Below are positions 9,481-22,417 of a stretch of 64,000 nt of DNA, piece by piece. The notes under the pieces were generated by a model, which saw nothing but the letters and a program-made list of their open reading frames with translations, had not been told where the DNA came from and made no database searches. The stretch is from Hevea brasiliensis. Its lineage: Eukaryota > Streptophyta > Magnoliopsida > Malpighiales > Euphorbiaceae. Made by a program: the position numbers and the translations under genes. The stretch is from NCBI RefSeq assembly GCF_030052815.1, contig NC_079495.1, positions 37,880,635 through 37,944,634 of the forward strand, in the 5' to 3' direction. Positions within the stretch are counted from its first letter, which is position 1; every line of letters starts with the position of its first letter.

Positions 9481-11960
9481 GTAATGCTCTGGGTTCACAA
9501 AGGCCCGATCCAGATTCTTTGTAGGGCTTGTCGGTGGACTTCCGAGCTCGTGATCGTTGATAACAAGTGAAATTCGGGCGGGGTTTTTCTCAATTGCTCC
9601 ACCACGCCATACTCGCCTGCTTTCATTATTTGGAGCAGCAGCTTCTTCATCTTCCTTGTGCTCCATAGGCTCGCTTCCCGCTTTCTCAACCTCCTCTTCC
9701 GTGTTTCCGGATGACTCTCCCATTTTTACTTTCCTTTTCTCTTCTCTTCTTCGCTTCCCGTAACACCTCCCACTTCGAGTTATAAACTCGACTTCTTGCT
9801 CGTGGAGAGGATTTTGTTGCAATAACGGGTCTAGAATTGGCTTGGGGAGTAGTGTTGCTAGCAGTTCCATCATAAGTCATTCTGAAGTGCTCGTGAGGAG
9901 TGAAACATGGTTTTGGTGGTGCCGGAGGTGAGGCAAGACTGGGAGCAGATGTACTGCTTGACGCCTCGAGTGAAAACTTGGAAGTTATAATTCCAAGGAC
10001 AGCGTGAGTATTGGTGATGGGGAGCCGAGGTGGAGTTTGATAATCAAGCGTGAGAGGCTACCGGGGTGAGAAGGTGATTCTGGGTTTGGAGGTAGAGGCG
10101 CTCGTCAGATCCGGTGGTGTTCACTCCTTTTTCCGCTTTTAGCCTTGTCCGCATCTCGTAACCCCGAGAGACAATAAGTTCTGACTTCTTGCCCGAACCC
10201 CTCACAATCTCGCAGCTCATGGTCACCGCTCTCCATGGTAAGGACACTCGCACTCTCTTCAAATCCCGCACCGAGGGCAAAGGTGACCTTCTTTTACTAA
10301 TATGGCAAAAATTTCTTTAAAATAAGGGACCAACTTGTCCACTTCCGGTGTTGATCCTTCTCCCTCAGATTCTATCATATTCACACCACTACCCGCATTG
10401 TGGTTAGGTAGTGGGTTTGAGGTGACATTGGGGAGTGAACCATTTCCTCGATTTTCAACCACCTGCTCCGGACAGAGCGTGCACTCTCCTCCGAGTGCCC
10501 CGCAGCTTGTCGCTGAATGCCCTTGTGCTCCTCCATGATACTCACAACGGCAAGGGCATCATACCACCCGGGATATGGTGGCCGGATTGGGTCTAAAGGG
10601 ACTGCACGATTTGGTTTATCCCGACATGGTATCGGTATATTTCACTGAGAGGGAGGGGAAGGTGTGGATCAGGATTCCTTGTTGGTCTTGTGTTATTTTG
10701 TGGTGGCCGTGGTTGAGCCGGAGGAGGAGGTGGTCTTGGTTGGAAATTGCGTGTGGGGCGATTGTGGGCGTGGTTGTGAATAATTAGGAAAGGGGGTGGG
10801 ATGTTCATGATAGTTGGGCCATGAGAGGGAGGATATGGCCTGTAGTTATTTTGGGGAATTGGGGAAAATTATTCACGAGTGATGGAATGCACATCACTCT
10901 CCTTTTTCTTGCCAAAATTGGCGCCTTTTTTTCACAGATTCTCACCAACTCTCGTAGCCTTCCTATTCTCGGGATTAGCTTCAATTCTCTCACCGCTTGA
11001 TGATATCCGAGAAACCGTTGGAGGTATTTCCAATCATCAAAGTTGAAGTAGGGAGCCTTCAATGTTTCAATGAATAGGAGCAGAGTTCATTGTCACCACC
11101 GGAGGATATACTTCGCAGCCTTTCTCCTCCATCGTTGGGCATACCGCTTAAAAACCTTCCCGCCTTTCTGCACTGTGTTCCGAGGTCCTCCTTGTGGGTG
11201 CCGCATCACAATTGAATTTGTACCGCTTAAGAAAGGTATCGCTAAGTCCTTCCAGGAGTGCACTTGCTCTCGCCCAATTGTATGCACCATCTCGTAGCCG
11301 CCCGAGAGGCTCTCGTGAAAGAAGTGAATGAGAAGTCTATCGCCTTCATAAGGCATACATTTTGGCAATGTAGGTTGCCGTGGATGCGGGATCCGAGTTT
11401 CCTGTATTTGTTGAAATCAGAATCTTGAATTTGGGTGGTACCACCACATCCGCACCAATCTCGTGATTTACACATCGATCGAGCCATACATGTTCAAACC
11501 TTCTATTGCTCTCAATCTTTCTTCTAGGCGTATAGTTTCTCGCTTTTCTCGCCTCTATGTTCTCCTTCCACCGCATGATACACTCCTCCAACCGGAGCCG
11601 AGGGGTGGAGTAAATCGAGGGACGGGATTGAATGGTGAGGCTCGGCATTTGAGACGGCCGTAATAGGAAAAAGGTGGGTCATTATTTATGGTCACCGGAT
11701 TGACAAAGTGATTGTCTGGTCCGAATGGGAGACCAAAGGTAAAAGAGGTTGAAGCTTGCCGAGGATCATTTGTTGTAGGAGGCGGAGGAGGTAATGGTGG
11801 GCTAGGTTCTCAAGGTGTTTGCTCGAGACATTTCCTTCATTAGTCTCATAATTTCGTAAAGTCGATCCTTCAACTCTGAGACTGGCCCTTGTAGGTTCTG
11901 CATTTGCTCCTCGATTTTCCATTATCTTCCTCGCTCGAGATCTTGTTAAGTACACTCGCT
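9481..11960 (-). pseudogene. Ogre gag remnant plus gag-protease linker
   Basis: Gag packages the element RNA into virus-like particles. Reading right to left: about 11,690-11,955 starts MYLTRSRARKIMENRG; about 11,410-11,440 has a VPPKFKI-type block; about 11,100-11,330 has ERLL-like text then HFFHESLSG, HSWKDLAIPFL and RYAQRWRRKAA, the conserved core of this gag family; about 10,840-11,060 has the C-terminal part; about 10,390-10,420 has NPLPNHNAGSGVNMIE. The linker at 9,430-9,873 has VEFITRSGRCYG, common before Tat/Ogre protease, with an acidic stretch. Frames change many times. I see no clear zinc knuckle. Confidence 0.78.
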
Positions 11961-12359
11961 GGGTTGGATCGTGCTTGGTCGACTTGCCTTGTTTGAATCA
12001 ATATTGATTTCCCGTGAAAGATAAAAAAATTTAAATGAATTTGAGTTTTGCAAAGAAACTAAAAGCCCTTGTCCGACGTAAGGATACAAAGGGCGCTTGA
12101 GAGCCAGGTTGGAGTCTGCAAAAGGATAATCGCCTCAACTTTATCATGGCATCGTTCGATAGTCTGACCGTGAATGACGGGATTGAATGCGCATTTATGA
12201 TACCTGCCCATATAGCGCATTTCAATTTTTCACATAACCCTAGCGAGGAAGTTCTACGGAGTCATACTATTCATTCACAAATTTTGCTAAACAATGGTCC
12301 AAAAATCACTTCATTAATCGAGTAATTTGTACATCGATCTTTACATTGGCCTAGGCTCG

Positions 12360-14200
12360 AAGATTCTTTATAATAAGATGACATTTTCTCGAGATACTCA
12401 TATAACCTTTCTTCTTGCTTTGTGGTCGAACACTTTCAGAGCATACTTGATCTGTAATAGTTCCTTTTTTCCCTGTGCTATCATCTTCTCCAACTGATCC
12501 ACATTTTCTTTCAGTCCTTGATAGAGGGCAGCTTGTTTCTCTTTCTCCTTCCTTTCTTTAGCACACTCTTTCAAGATGTCGTTGATGAGGAGTGCCTGTT
12601 CTTTAATTCAAGCTTCTTCTTCTTGTTTTCCTGCTTATACTCTTCAACGAGTACTTCTTGGTACTTCATCCTTTCCAAGCTTACTATTCGCCTCTTTCAT
12701 CTCTTTGACCTCACTTGAGAGAATTTCTTTCTTTTTCCCACTGCACTCTTGCTCTTCGAACCCTATCCTTTCGCCCTTGCCTCTTCCTTGAGCTTTCTTA
12801 CCCTTCTCTTAAGTTTCGCTGTTGGTCCTCCAATTGTTTCATCTGCTCTGCACTGTGAGTTTTCGGTATTTGCCTTTGTAGCGAGTCAACCAAAGCGACA
12901 TCGCCTTCCTCTAATAGGGCGCCTTGGCGAGGGTTGTCGCCCTGAATTCTATGGTAGAGCGCTCTGGTCCCTATCGCCTCTCCATTTAAGGTAATCGCCG
13001 AGGCACTCTGCCTTTGGGTGATCTCTCCATTAGAGTGATGTTTTCCTGTGACTTGCGAGCCATTTTCAACCCTTCTTCTTCCTTGAGCTCATGGTAGAAG
13101 TGACCTTGGTGGTATTCTTTAATGTTGATCATGGATCGTGTTGAGCCAAACCGCCTCATTACCAAGGCCGAGTGTAACTTGTATACCCTGCTTATTCCAA
13201 TTAGGACACCGATCGAATACCTCCCGCATCAATCAAGACGGGTTGGCTTGACGCCCACGCCTTCCTCCAACAGTAATCATGGCTATTGAAACTCAAAATC
13301 CGCTCCCGCCATCGCTTTTTCATTCTTCGAACCGATCACTAACCGGATCATCTTCTCAATGGGAGGCTGGTCAAGGTACCAAGTCAATCCTTTTGTCTCC
13401 ACAGACACATGTGACCGATAGTCCAGAGGTATAATAACCGAGAGCAACACTTAATGGACCCTTTCCCCGTTGTCCGCAGTAGTTAGGTTAACAAGGTTTC
13501 GCAAGGATTGCCAGTATCGGATTGATCCCCGCTTTCCATCGCCCAAAATACCTCCATCGCATCGCTAGTGATGATCCCCAATGGCCCCGGAACAGATCGC
13601 ACCATAGATTCCCAAGGCGAGTGCTACTAAGCTTGATCCCATTGTTTCTCTTGAGGTGATGATCTAACCGCTTCAAGGTACATCCAATGCCATCCATGCG
13701 TGTTCCTTTGATCGCTTTCTCCGACTTTACTTCTTCCGGGGAGAACCCAACATATGTGCCAACCGCTTCTGTGTCCGCCTATGCTCGAGGTGTAAGTAGA
13801 TCCGATTCTCGCAATGAGTATGGGATCCCCAAAGAATGCCTCGATATTCCTCCATAGCGGGGCCGATCAATGTCATTGAAAGAGAACACTGCATTTAGGA
13901 TTCCAAACCGTCAACATGGCTTTTAATGCAGGATTTGGACCTTGACTTGCATTAAGGTTGCAATCCTTCCGCATTTCTCTTCAAACTGCACTTGACTGGT
14001 CCTGAAGCAACCTCCATCTATTAGATGCACTTCGAGGTTGTTCATTTTGACCTCTATTTTGTCCAGATCTAGCGAAGGTAGCGAGCTAACAGTGCCTCTA
14101 AGCATCATTTTGCGAGGGTACCGACTATGAACCGATTCGACCAAAGTTTAGCATTCTCGAGCCTTTTCTCACGATCGACTCGAGGATGCCATGATAAAAA
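12360..14200 (-). pseudogene. Ogre ORF1 remnant (upstream of gag, unknown function)
   Basis: The minus strand from about 14,000 reads FEEKCGRIATLMQVKV, then WNPKC, then FSFNDIDR, and in the next frame PAMEEYRGIL, continuing GIPYSLRESD. This series matches the pattern 'W-(D/N)-P ... F...D..PT.EEY..LLG.P' that I associate with Ogre ORF1 and the plant-mobile-domain-like proteins. The C-terminal part (about 12,400-12,880) is a Lys/Glu-rich coiled coil, for example EQMKQLEDQQRNL, SSEVKEMKEANSKL and KECAKERKEKEKQAAL. ORF1 upstream of gag is a hallmark of Ogre; its function is not known. The frame is broken in many places. Confidence 0.62.
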
Positions 14201-15083
14201 TGATGCCTATCCTTTGCTGCACTTGGTTTGGTAACGTCATGGAGAATTTGTTAGTAAGACAAATTAGGTAATTTTGAATCATACTGCTGACAGTAACACG
14301 CACACATTTATCAAAGTAGGAAAATGTGTAGGCGTTTTAGTAGGATTCAAGATTACCCCAAAAGAAATGAACAAAAGGAAATTAAAGCATTAGGTAAGAG
14401 TAAGTATGCCCCTTTGTCCTATAGTAGGGAGACTCCTAACACCGGTAAGCGCTACCTATCCGGATAGTTCTATCTTATGAGGCGCTTTACTACGGCTTTC
14501 ACTATCGTGACGGTTTAGCTCAGATCTAATTTTTCTAATAGCCACAGTGTTCTAAATTGCCCTCATCAGAACAAGAGAGCCCCATTCTACCCCCATGATA
14601 TTGTCGGAAAATTCCACTGTATCACGGTAAATAGAACAAGTTTCAATTTGAGCGTAAGCCTTCACTGATACTAACGGGTAAAACCCACTGCACCGCTTAC
14701 ATGACCCTCATACTTTCCTAAAAGGGTAAGAAAGCCCGGGTTAGGACCATAGTGGGTGAGGACATTGTGTAAGTGTTCAGTGTGTGAAGGGACACTTTTA
14801 CCTCTTCCCAATTCAGGGGGATTTTATTTTTCCATTTTTTCTTTTTTCCTTTTTCTTTGAAATGAAGAGCAATCAGAGGAGATAGAACAGCAAAACAAAA
14901 TAGTTAGTAGCAATAATAATTAGCATATGAGACATCGCGAGTGAGCCCTCTAAATATAATTTGATCTGACAAAAATTAAGCCTACTTTTGGACCTCTAGA
15001 ATGGGTTGGGTCAATACTCCCTGAGTCGCTAAGTCGTCGCAATGGATTTTGCAGTCGCCTGGACGATCACTCACCGAAGTGGG
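14201..15083 (-). other. Ogre leader between primer-binding site and ORF1
   Basis: I find no coding sequence. The segment includes a T-rich run near 14,826-14,861 and a moderately GC-rich block at 14,400-14,770. It corresponds to the 5' untranslated leader, where a packaging signal would be expected, but none is identifiable by eye. Confidence 0.5.
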
Positions 15084-15102
15084 AAAGAGTGAGGAGTCGC
15101 CA
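15084..15102 (-). promoter_or_regulatory. Primer-binding site of the Ogre-like element
   Basis: On the minus strand TGGCGACTCCTCACTCTTT starts at 15,102, directly after the LTR U5 end. TGGCGACTCC is the primer site I know from Ogre-type elements (tRNA-Arg type). This sets the inner border of the 5' LTR. Confidence 0.6.
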
Positions 15103-15395
15103 CCTTAGTTTTGAGGGAAACTAAAGAAAACCATTTGAGAAGTTAAATTAAAAATGAAACCACTTCAAAACAGAGATTCTAAGTTCGGGTCCAGAACGGG
15201 TGGGGAAGGTGTTAGGCACCCCACCTCGTCCCTTAATAAGGGTAAGTAGATTTAATTCAAGGCCCTTACAAATTAGTTAGAGGGCTTAGCGGCAATGTTA
15301 ATCCTTTTGGTAGAAGGAATGTTTGATTTTTCACTAAATTTGGATCACCTGATACATAAGTAAATGAGACAACCTTAGTGAATGGTGTGAGAATC

Positions 15396-15850
15396 TGATA
15401 AGAACTCTCCTCCGATCTCTTTTAAGTTGTTCATTAAAATTTTGAGGGGAGACCTGATAAGAACCCTCCTCCGGTCTCTCTTTAAGTTATTTATTTGAAG
15501 TTTTGAGGATGAGACCTGATAAGAACTCTCCTCCGATCTCTTTTAGATGTTTATTAAAATTTGAGGTTGAGACCTGGATAAGAACTCTCCTCCGATCCCT
15601 ATTTAATGTTTATTAAAATTTTGAAGGGAGACCTGATAAGAATCCTCCTCCGATCTCTTTTAAGTTATTTATTGTGTTTTGAGAGGAGACCTGATAAGAA
15701 CCCTCCTCCGATCTCCTTTAGAGTTATTCGTTAATGTTTTGAGTTGAGACCTGATAAGAACTCTCTTCCGATCCCTACTTAATGTTTATCAAATTTTGAA
15801 GGAGACCTGATAAGAACCCTCCTCCGATCTCCTTTAAGAGTTGACTTAAA
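15396..15850. repeat. Tandem array, 8 copies of a ~60-bp unit, inside the LTR
   Basis: Each unit carries CTGATAAGAA(C/T)(C/T)CTC followed by CCGATCTC or a close variant, then an AT-rich spacer (TTTAAGTTATTTATT type) and TTTTGAGG(G)GAGAC. A degraded unit continues to about 15,930. Confidence 0.9.
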
Positions 15851-17542
15851 ACTTTTAGGCAAGGATAAGATAAGGACTCTTCCGAATTCTTCTATTTTGA
15901 TGAGACTCTGACAAAGACTTTTCCGACCTTTAAAAATTTAACCACGCCACGGGTCTTAAGAACCTAAAACTAAGAATTCGACCTTCAAAAATGCCGGGAT
16001 AAGGTTTATGGATATCCCGTGGCTGAACGGGAACACTAGACTTGATTCATCGACCTTTTCATGTAGTCATTTTACCAATATCTATTAATGACCGATCCAC
16101 TGCTTCGCTTACTTTGGTCTTATTCCATTTCATGACATCTTTGTCGAATTGTCGCTTACGCCGCCTAATAGTTCTGGCTATCTTCCCGACGTGTTATTCG
16201 TGTCCTCTTTTAAAGGAGACCTCTAAGTTGCAGCTACCTACGCTTACTCCAACCATTTACATACTACAAAGAGTTAGAAAACTGGTTTTCATAAATGACT
16301 GAGATCAATAAAATGAACTGATCACTAAAAAAATGATTTGAGAGTGACTTTCTTTGGGATTGCTTGTGCAGAAATGGTCTAGATGTAAGAAGAACAAGGA
16401 AAATGCGGGAAATAAACGTAGACACTTAATAAAACAAGAACATGAACTCTTATAACAATATTTTCTCTTGGTTCTTTGTACAAAATAACCTTGAAGAAAG
16501 TTGCGTATGTATGAAGAACAAAGGAAGTGCAGAAACAAACGTAACAGAGTGTGAACTCTTACCGTGAGGAGCCAAATATATTGAAATAATCGTGAAGTGG
16601 TAAATAGTGATGAAGATGGCGGATTGATCACCGAGAGTTGATGTCTGTCGTGAAACCGAGAGATGCTTTAGCTAAAAGGTAACCGGTAAGAACCAGTGAA
16701 AGGAAGTTGAGCTTGAACAGAGGAAAGGAAAGCAGAGATGATGAGAGTATGACCAGATAATGAACAAACCGAAATGTAGAGTTCCAATATTCAAAATCTT
16801 TTCAAGAAAACACTCAAAACTAGTTTCAAAAGTCTTTTAATCACTACAAAACAGCAGAGTAACAAATCGAATGAAGTTTCGTAGTTCCTCCACGATAATA
16901 GCAGCCTTTCTTGCCTATATTTTTTGTCCGCCCTGAACAGCTTTTTCATGCAGTATTTATAGGAATCGGTGCTCCCATGAAGGGTCGGATTTATTTTGAG
17001 GAAGATGGAGGGTCAAGATTTTGAAGTACATGATCGGATGTTCAGAATTAAAGAGAATCAAAACGAATGGTCGAGATCGCTTCTGAATATTTGTCCTTTT
17101 CCTCTTTTAACTGGACGGTCTTGAATCCTCTTGTCCGAACGACCGAGGGCTAAGAGTGAAAACGCTGGTATTGTCGCTTCTTTTTGATCCAAGGGTTCCG
17201 GATTCATCCTTACAAGTGAGATCAACGGTGGAGATTGGGATGTACAGGATCGCCATGACATACTCGCACTGCCAAAGATTGCGGGCATTCTTAGGCGCGG
17301 TGGAGATCTCGTCGCCACGCTTTAACTACCTCTACCCGATTCTCGATTTACGACGGTTATTGGAATTTGTCTTATTCTTTTTGTCTTCCGATCCTCCCCT
17401 AGCTCCTATTCCGATCTCTCATGCCGATCTCCTATCTCCGATCTCTTTTATCCCTTGATCACCGATTCGGTCCAAGCATTAATTACATCTCGATTCTCAA
17501 GCGCCCGCTGCTTTCCGCCAAAGATTAAATGCTCATTTTCCC

Positions 17543-17550
17543 TATATATA
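17543..17550 (+). promoter_or_regulatory. TATA-like box, plus strand (second LTR copy)
   Basis: This is the same TATATATA with CT-rich leader as at 13-20. Conservation between LTRs is expected from their common origin and is not independent support. Confidence 0.3.
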
Positions 17551-18300
17551 CCCCTCGTTGATAGTGGCATTTCCTTCATTCGATTTTTCTCTTTCTCCTT
17601 GTTTCTTGGTTCTAGCTGCTCCGGGAAAGTTCCGCTACAATCGTGGTTTTGATCCTCTTCCGATGGAATTCCTATTCTCGATCAAAATTTACGATCCTGA
17701 TTGCTTCCTCAAGTTCATTCGGCTTTTCTCCACATTGAGTGTTCCGACAATGCTTTTCTCCCACATTGGGTGTTCCGACAATGATTAAGCTTCCGTCGGC
17801 AATATCCTTGGGATCGCTTATAAACCGATCCTTAGATCACCCGGGAGTATCCTTGGGATCGCTTATAAACCGATCCTTAGATCACCTCTTCAGATAGGAT
17901 TTTTCACCTGGCCTCTAGAGATCGCCCAAATGATGTAATTTTTCAATGTAATCGATTCTAGAGATCGCCACATGATGTAGCTAGACCTTTATTGTAATCC
18001 GATCCCTAGAGATCGCCCAAATGATGTAATCCGATCTTTTGAGAATAAAGACTTTATTTTGCTGCTATCATCTTATTTTTGCATTGATTATTTTCCGATC
18101 TCTAATGTGTTTATCCGATCTGGTTCTTTATCTGAATGACACTTAACTGATCCTTTATTCAAAATATTTAACTTATTATGCCGATCTCCAATTAACCGAT
18201 CTCAGAACATTCGGATATTTGAGAGAAGTGTCGTAACATTGCCGAGTCTCACCAATCGATGCGCCGCTAGAACCTCGCGAGCATTAAATGCTCTGACTAG

Positions 18301-18308
18301 TATAAATA
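18301..18308 (+). promoter_or_regulatory. TATA box of the antisense LTR gene (right copy)
   Basis: TATAAATA lies 143 bp before the ATG at 18,451, as in the left LTR. Confidence 0.6.
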
Positions 18309-18450
18309 GGGGAGGGTTAGCCGCTTGTTCTCTCATTCCATTTTCAATCTCGCCACAACTTCAAGTTCTCTCATTTTCCGCCCGACGCCGATCGACTCCT
18401 GTAAGGGCTTTAATCCTCTTTTTAGTTTAAGTTCTTTGTTTTTCTTGAAA

Positions 18451-20285
18451 ATGAGCGGTGCCAAAGGTCGAGAGCGTGAGCCCTCCTTCCATTCAGTTCT
18501 CATGGTCATCGCCCGATGAAGAAGAGGCGGTCGGGCCCAAGCACGCAACCTAAACCCCCTAGGGTCTCTCGCCTGTGCCTGGCCTGGGTCATACCATCAA
18601 GGCTTGCACCACCTTCAAGGAGAGAGACCCTTCCTATAGACGAGCTTCCATCGGTTCTTCTGAACTGACCGCAATCGCTTGTTCAAGAATACAACATTTG
18701 TCCCGATTCATATGAGTCGATCATGCCATGGCGATCTTCGTGTCGATCATTCTTTTGAAGAGGATGACATGGTCATGGTGTACGAAGAATGCTTAAAGGC
18801 CGGCCCGAGGTTCCTCTAGCCGATTTCTATAAGGAGGTCCTAAAATTTCACCGAATATCCATTGTTCAAATCCACCCCAACTCGTGGCGATCTTGGTTGC
18901 TTTCCGAGGTCTATGCCGAGCTAAGGGAATCAGACCTACGGCTAAGGTGTTCGCCGAGCTACATGCACTAACTCGCCAAAAGGATGACGTAACATCGGTT
19001 CTTTCAGCGTAAGCCTCGCTATGGACTCTTTTCCGACCGCCTCATCCCTTAAGAATTGGAAGAACCGGCTTCTTCATTCCGAGGAGTAAAGATCCGAGCC
19101 GCTTTGAGGACTTTCCTCGTAGCCGGTGGTACCAAGGGCCTCGCTCAAGCACTTTACCCCGAGTCAAGAGGAAAGCTTGATAGTGATGGAGCCAAAAGTC
19201 GTGCCACCACTCTAAAATATTCTCGCCCAAATGCGTGGATCGCGAATCGCACCATTGACCATGCAATCGATCACCGCCGAGATCGCGAACTTCCGCTCTC
19301 GACTCTGCATTGGTATTTTCTATATCTCGCCTCAGACCTTAGCGATCTCACTAACCTCTTTTCTCGTGCGTGTATGGCGGGTGGTGAGGGTTCTAGGAAG
19401 CTAAGAAGGACAAAGAGATCTTCCGAAAGTAAAGGAGATGAAGCGCTCGAACGTTTTCAAACACCCGGCCACGAACCCGGGAGATGCAAAGAGACCTGCC
19501 TCAACCTTCGGTCCGCCGACCATTGAGGTCGCGATCTCTCCTAGATCGGAAGAGCCCCGCCTATCTCGCTTATTCCAAGCACGGAAAGGGAGCCTTCTCA
19601 ATCTTCTCGGGAGGACCTCTTCTCGTGGCGCCGATACTAACCGATCGCTTGAAGAATAACCGATCGTTAGGGAGAACCCCGATTTTGCCAAAGTCCCGGG
19701 ATCTACCATCTTCTTTCAAGAGGATCGGACAGTTATCCTGCACGGTCTCGATGATATCTTGACTAACCATGAGCTTGAATGTGGAGTGTCCGTGAACCGC
19801 ATCATGATTCGGGAAAAGATTCAGCTCGGGTAAGGAGGTTGGGAAGAAAATCAGAATTGACTTCCTCCGATCCCAACTCTCATCCGCCGGATTATATATC
19901 TCAAGTCGAGGGATCGAAGTACCATGAAGACCACCGCCGAAAGGTCTCGTGGACTGGCCGAAAGAGAACGGGCTCGTGAGAGGTCCGTGCACTTCGTGCC
20001 AATGAAGCCGCCAGTCGCCCAACTCGTCAAGAGCTTAAGGAGAAAGACGAGGAGCTTAAGGCGAAAGATGAAGAGATGGTGACAGGATAGCCGAGCCTAT
20101 GTGAATGCTCACAAGGACCTCTTGGCCGAACTTCAAAGCGCTATCCTCGAGGAGGACTTCTCGGATGGACGACTGCTCCCGGGGCGATGGTGAAGATAGT
20201 GAGGAGGAGGGCGAGGAAGAGAGAGAGAGTGAGCAGACAATCAGTCGGGGTGATCCTCACCGAATTACTTGTACAAATTATGAAA
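18451..20285 (+). pseudogene. Antisense LTR gene: gag-like 'putative gypsy-type transposon' protein (right copy)
   Basis: This is the second copy of the gene at 936-2,790, with the same start context, central block (about 18,820-18,960: PLADFYKEVLKFHRISIVQ, then NSWRSWLLSE) and acidic tail (about 20,185-20,235). A longer frame at about 19,056-19,520 contains FRGVKIRAALRTFLVAGGTK, the segment after the family's FFFI block. Frameshifts fall at different places from those in the left copy; for example the N-terminal frame breaks after about 25 codons. The ancestral gene was therefore probably open and was broken independently, or consensus errors differ between copies. Confidence 0.63.
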
Positions 20286-22417
20286 TGAAATGGAATATCT
20301 CTTTTGTTCAATGAATGGATGTGATTTGAAAATCTTCGAATTTGCCTAAGTATTTAATTGTATGAGCATGAACTAAATTCCATTATTAATCTAAGTATAA
20401 AAGATCGGAAAGCACAATAAGCATGAGATCGGTGGGGGAGAAATGCTGAACGGACTTGGTTAAAATTGAAAATTTAACTTGAACACTTAAGATCGAACCT
20501 CGTTAAACCGAACCCAAACTTTAGCTCTTAATCTTCCAAAAGGAGGTCGGCAATAAAACTGTAGGAAAAGATCTAGTGCCGCTTCATTTTATTTATCAAC
20601 AGAGATCAGAATATACTTGACAGTGTCCTAAATTCGACAACGGGTTTGAGAGGTCAGTAAATGATTTGAGAGATCGGCAGACTTAATGAATATGAGGACT
20701 CGGCATTAATTCAATTTTTGTGAGGAGAGATCGGAAATGTGACCGCCTAAAGAGGGATCGGAAACGAGATTAGCTGTTCAAAGAAGAATTTTTATTAATT
20801 CTAGGGATCGGCCAAAATATGGTGTCGATAATTATATATGTAATGTAATTAAAGGGAAATGAAGGGGTAAAATTAGAAATTAAAAAGTTGATTATTTAAA
20901 TAATATTTAAATAAGTTAGTGGGGGTATAAAAGCATGTGAGAACAGAAAATCCTGCCCACTAACTCACCTTCTTCCTCCCTTTTTTCTCTCAAGTAGCCG
21001 ATACTCCCAAATCCTCCATGAATGATCACATGCAAGCTCCTTAAACCTTCATTTTTCTCCATGAAATCACAAACTCACTTCACAAAGTTGGTCATCACAC
21101 CTTAGGTAGAGTATTGGTAGCAAGAAAAACAAAGTTTGGTGAAGTTTACAAGGTTAAAAAAATTCTGGATATAAAGGTATGTGCATAATTATAATTCTTT
21201 CTTCCTAAATTCTTGATTTGGGGTTGTTTTGAGTTAGTGTGATGAGGAAATTGAAGGAAATGATGAGGGATTGTTGGAGCCTTAATTTTGGTAGCCTTGT
21301 TATGTGAGGGGGTCTATCTAATTCTTACATTTAATTACTAATTTGTGATGTTGATTAATATAATTTCATGTATTGGGGTTAAATTGTGTGAGTGTGTTTG
21401 AGGTTGGTGATTTCAATTAGGGTTTTAAAATAATTATTGGGGATTTGTGTAAATGTTCATTTTAGCAGCCTTGAAAGCATGAGAAATTGATAAATTACAA
21501 GTATAAATAAGGTGAATTTTGATGTTGATGAATGAGTTATAGGTTAAGGGATGAAATTAATTATGATAGAAATTGATTTCATGTATGTATTGTGATTGAC
21601 CTTGAAAATTGAATTTAGGGTTTTGAATTGATTATTATAGACTTGTGTATACTGCTGGAAATTGATTGAATTGAGATGAATGGGTGTTATTAGAAGTGCC
21701 ATGAATGCATATTTGGAGTTTGGGAGATGGAGAAATGAATATTGGGAGTGAAATTTCTTTGCAGGTTGAGTACTTATTGATGGTAATGTGTGTTTTAGGC
21801 CGTAAGTGAAATTGTGTGACCCCAATTGGTATGTGGCCAATTGGAGGCAAAATTATACCTAAAATGCACCATTTCTCATGAACAAACCATGCCCAAATTC
21901 TATCCAAAACCTTACCTAAATTCTGTCCCAAATCCAAATGATCAAATGATGAACACAGAAATTTACCAAATGAACAAAGGTCCAATCATTAGGGCATATC
22001 TCACTGTAGACAGGTCCAAATGACCTGAAAGTTATACCATTAGAATGCTTAGACATAGGGCTACAACTCTTTGAAGACACCAAAGCCCAGAAATTCCATT
22101 AACTAAGTCAATTTGCTTGCCTAAGTAGGGACACCAAATCTGTCCAGAATTGAAACTGCCTAGAATTGCCAAATAAAGACCACTTGACCAGTTTTGGCAA
22201 AGAAGCCATAACTTGGTCCATAGAACTCCAAATGCCCTGATACCAGTGCCAAATTTTCAATAAGACATAGGCCTACAATAATGGTATTTTGACCAAAACC
22301 CAAAAGCTTAGGAAACTAGTTCAATTAATTTGATTAAGTTGGCATACCAATTCTGGAAATGGTATAAATGACCATTAACTCCAGAATAGTGTTTTAAGTA
22401 TACCTCCTACTAGAAGT

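Larger units (their letters stand above)
1..20830 (-). mobile_element. Ogre/Tat-like Ty3/gypsy LTR retrotransposon (3' LTR cut by window edge)
   Basis: Two direct repeats (1-3,331 and about 17,532-20,830) flank a minus-strand series of ORF1, gag, protease, RT, RNase H and integrase remnants, so the element reads right to left. The primer-binding site lies at 15,084-15,102 and the polypurine tract at about 3,332-3,343. From these the internal region is about 11.8 kb and the 5' LTR about 5.7 kb, so the full element would be about 23 kb, the size known for Ogre elements. An ORF upstream of gag, very long LTRs, the TGGCGACTCC primer site and tandem repeats in the 3' UTR are all Ogre traits. The element inserted into an older Tekay-type LTR that resumes at 20,831. 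Every coding block carries frameshifts, so it is non-functional as given here. Confidence 0.88.
15103..20830 (-). repeat. 5' LTR of the Ogre-like element (about 5.7 kb)
   Basis: The outer end is TATCGACACC on the minus strand at 20,830, where the expected TG has become TA. The inner border is inferred from the primer-binding site. The block GGGGAAGGTGTTAGGCACCCC (about 15,206-15,226) is a common U5 sequence in plant Ogre LTRs. The LTR holds a tandem array (15,396-15,850), CCGATC clusters (for example 17,387-17,450) and an opposite-strand gene (18,451-20,285). The stretch 15,851-17,540 has no gene I can support. Confidence 0.78.

Noticed and set aside
10575..10808. Trp/Arg-rich plus frame and Pro-rich minus frame
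   Set aside because: Low-complexity GC-rich part of the gag region; the minus-strand Pro-rich text may belong to gag, but the plus frame has no support.
12518..12994. Plus-strand open frames rich in Ser/Phe/Leu
   Set aside because: They are the complement of the Lys/Glu coiled coil of Ogre ORF1 on the minus strand.
1..20830. Idea that the 3.3-kb direct repeats are a segmental duplication of a host gene
   Set aside because: Their ends coincide with a polypurine tract and LTR terminus, and retroelement genes lie between them in the correct order.
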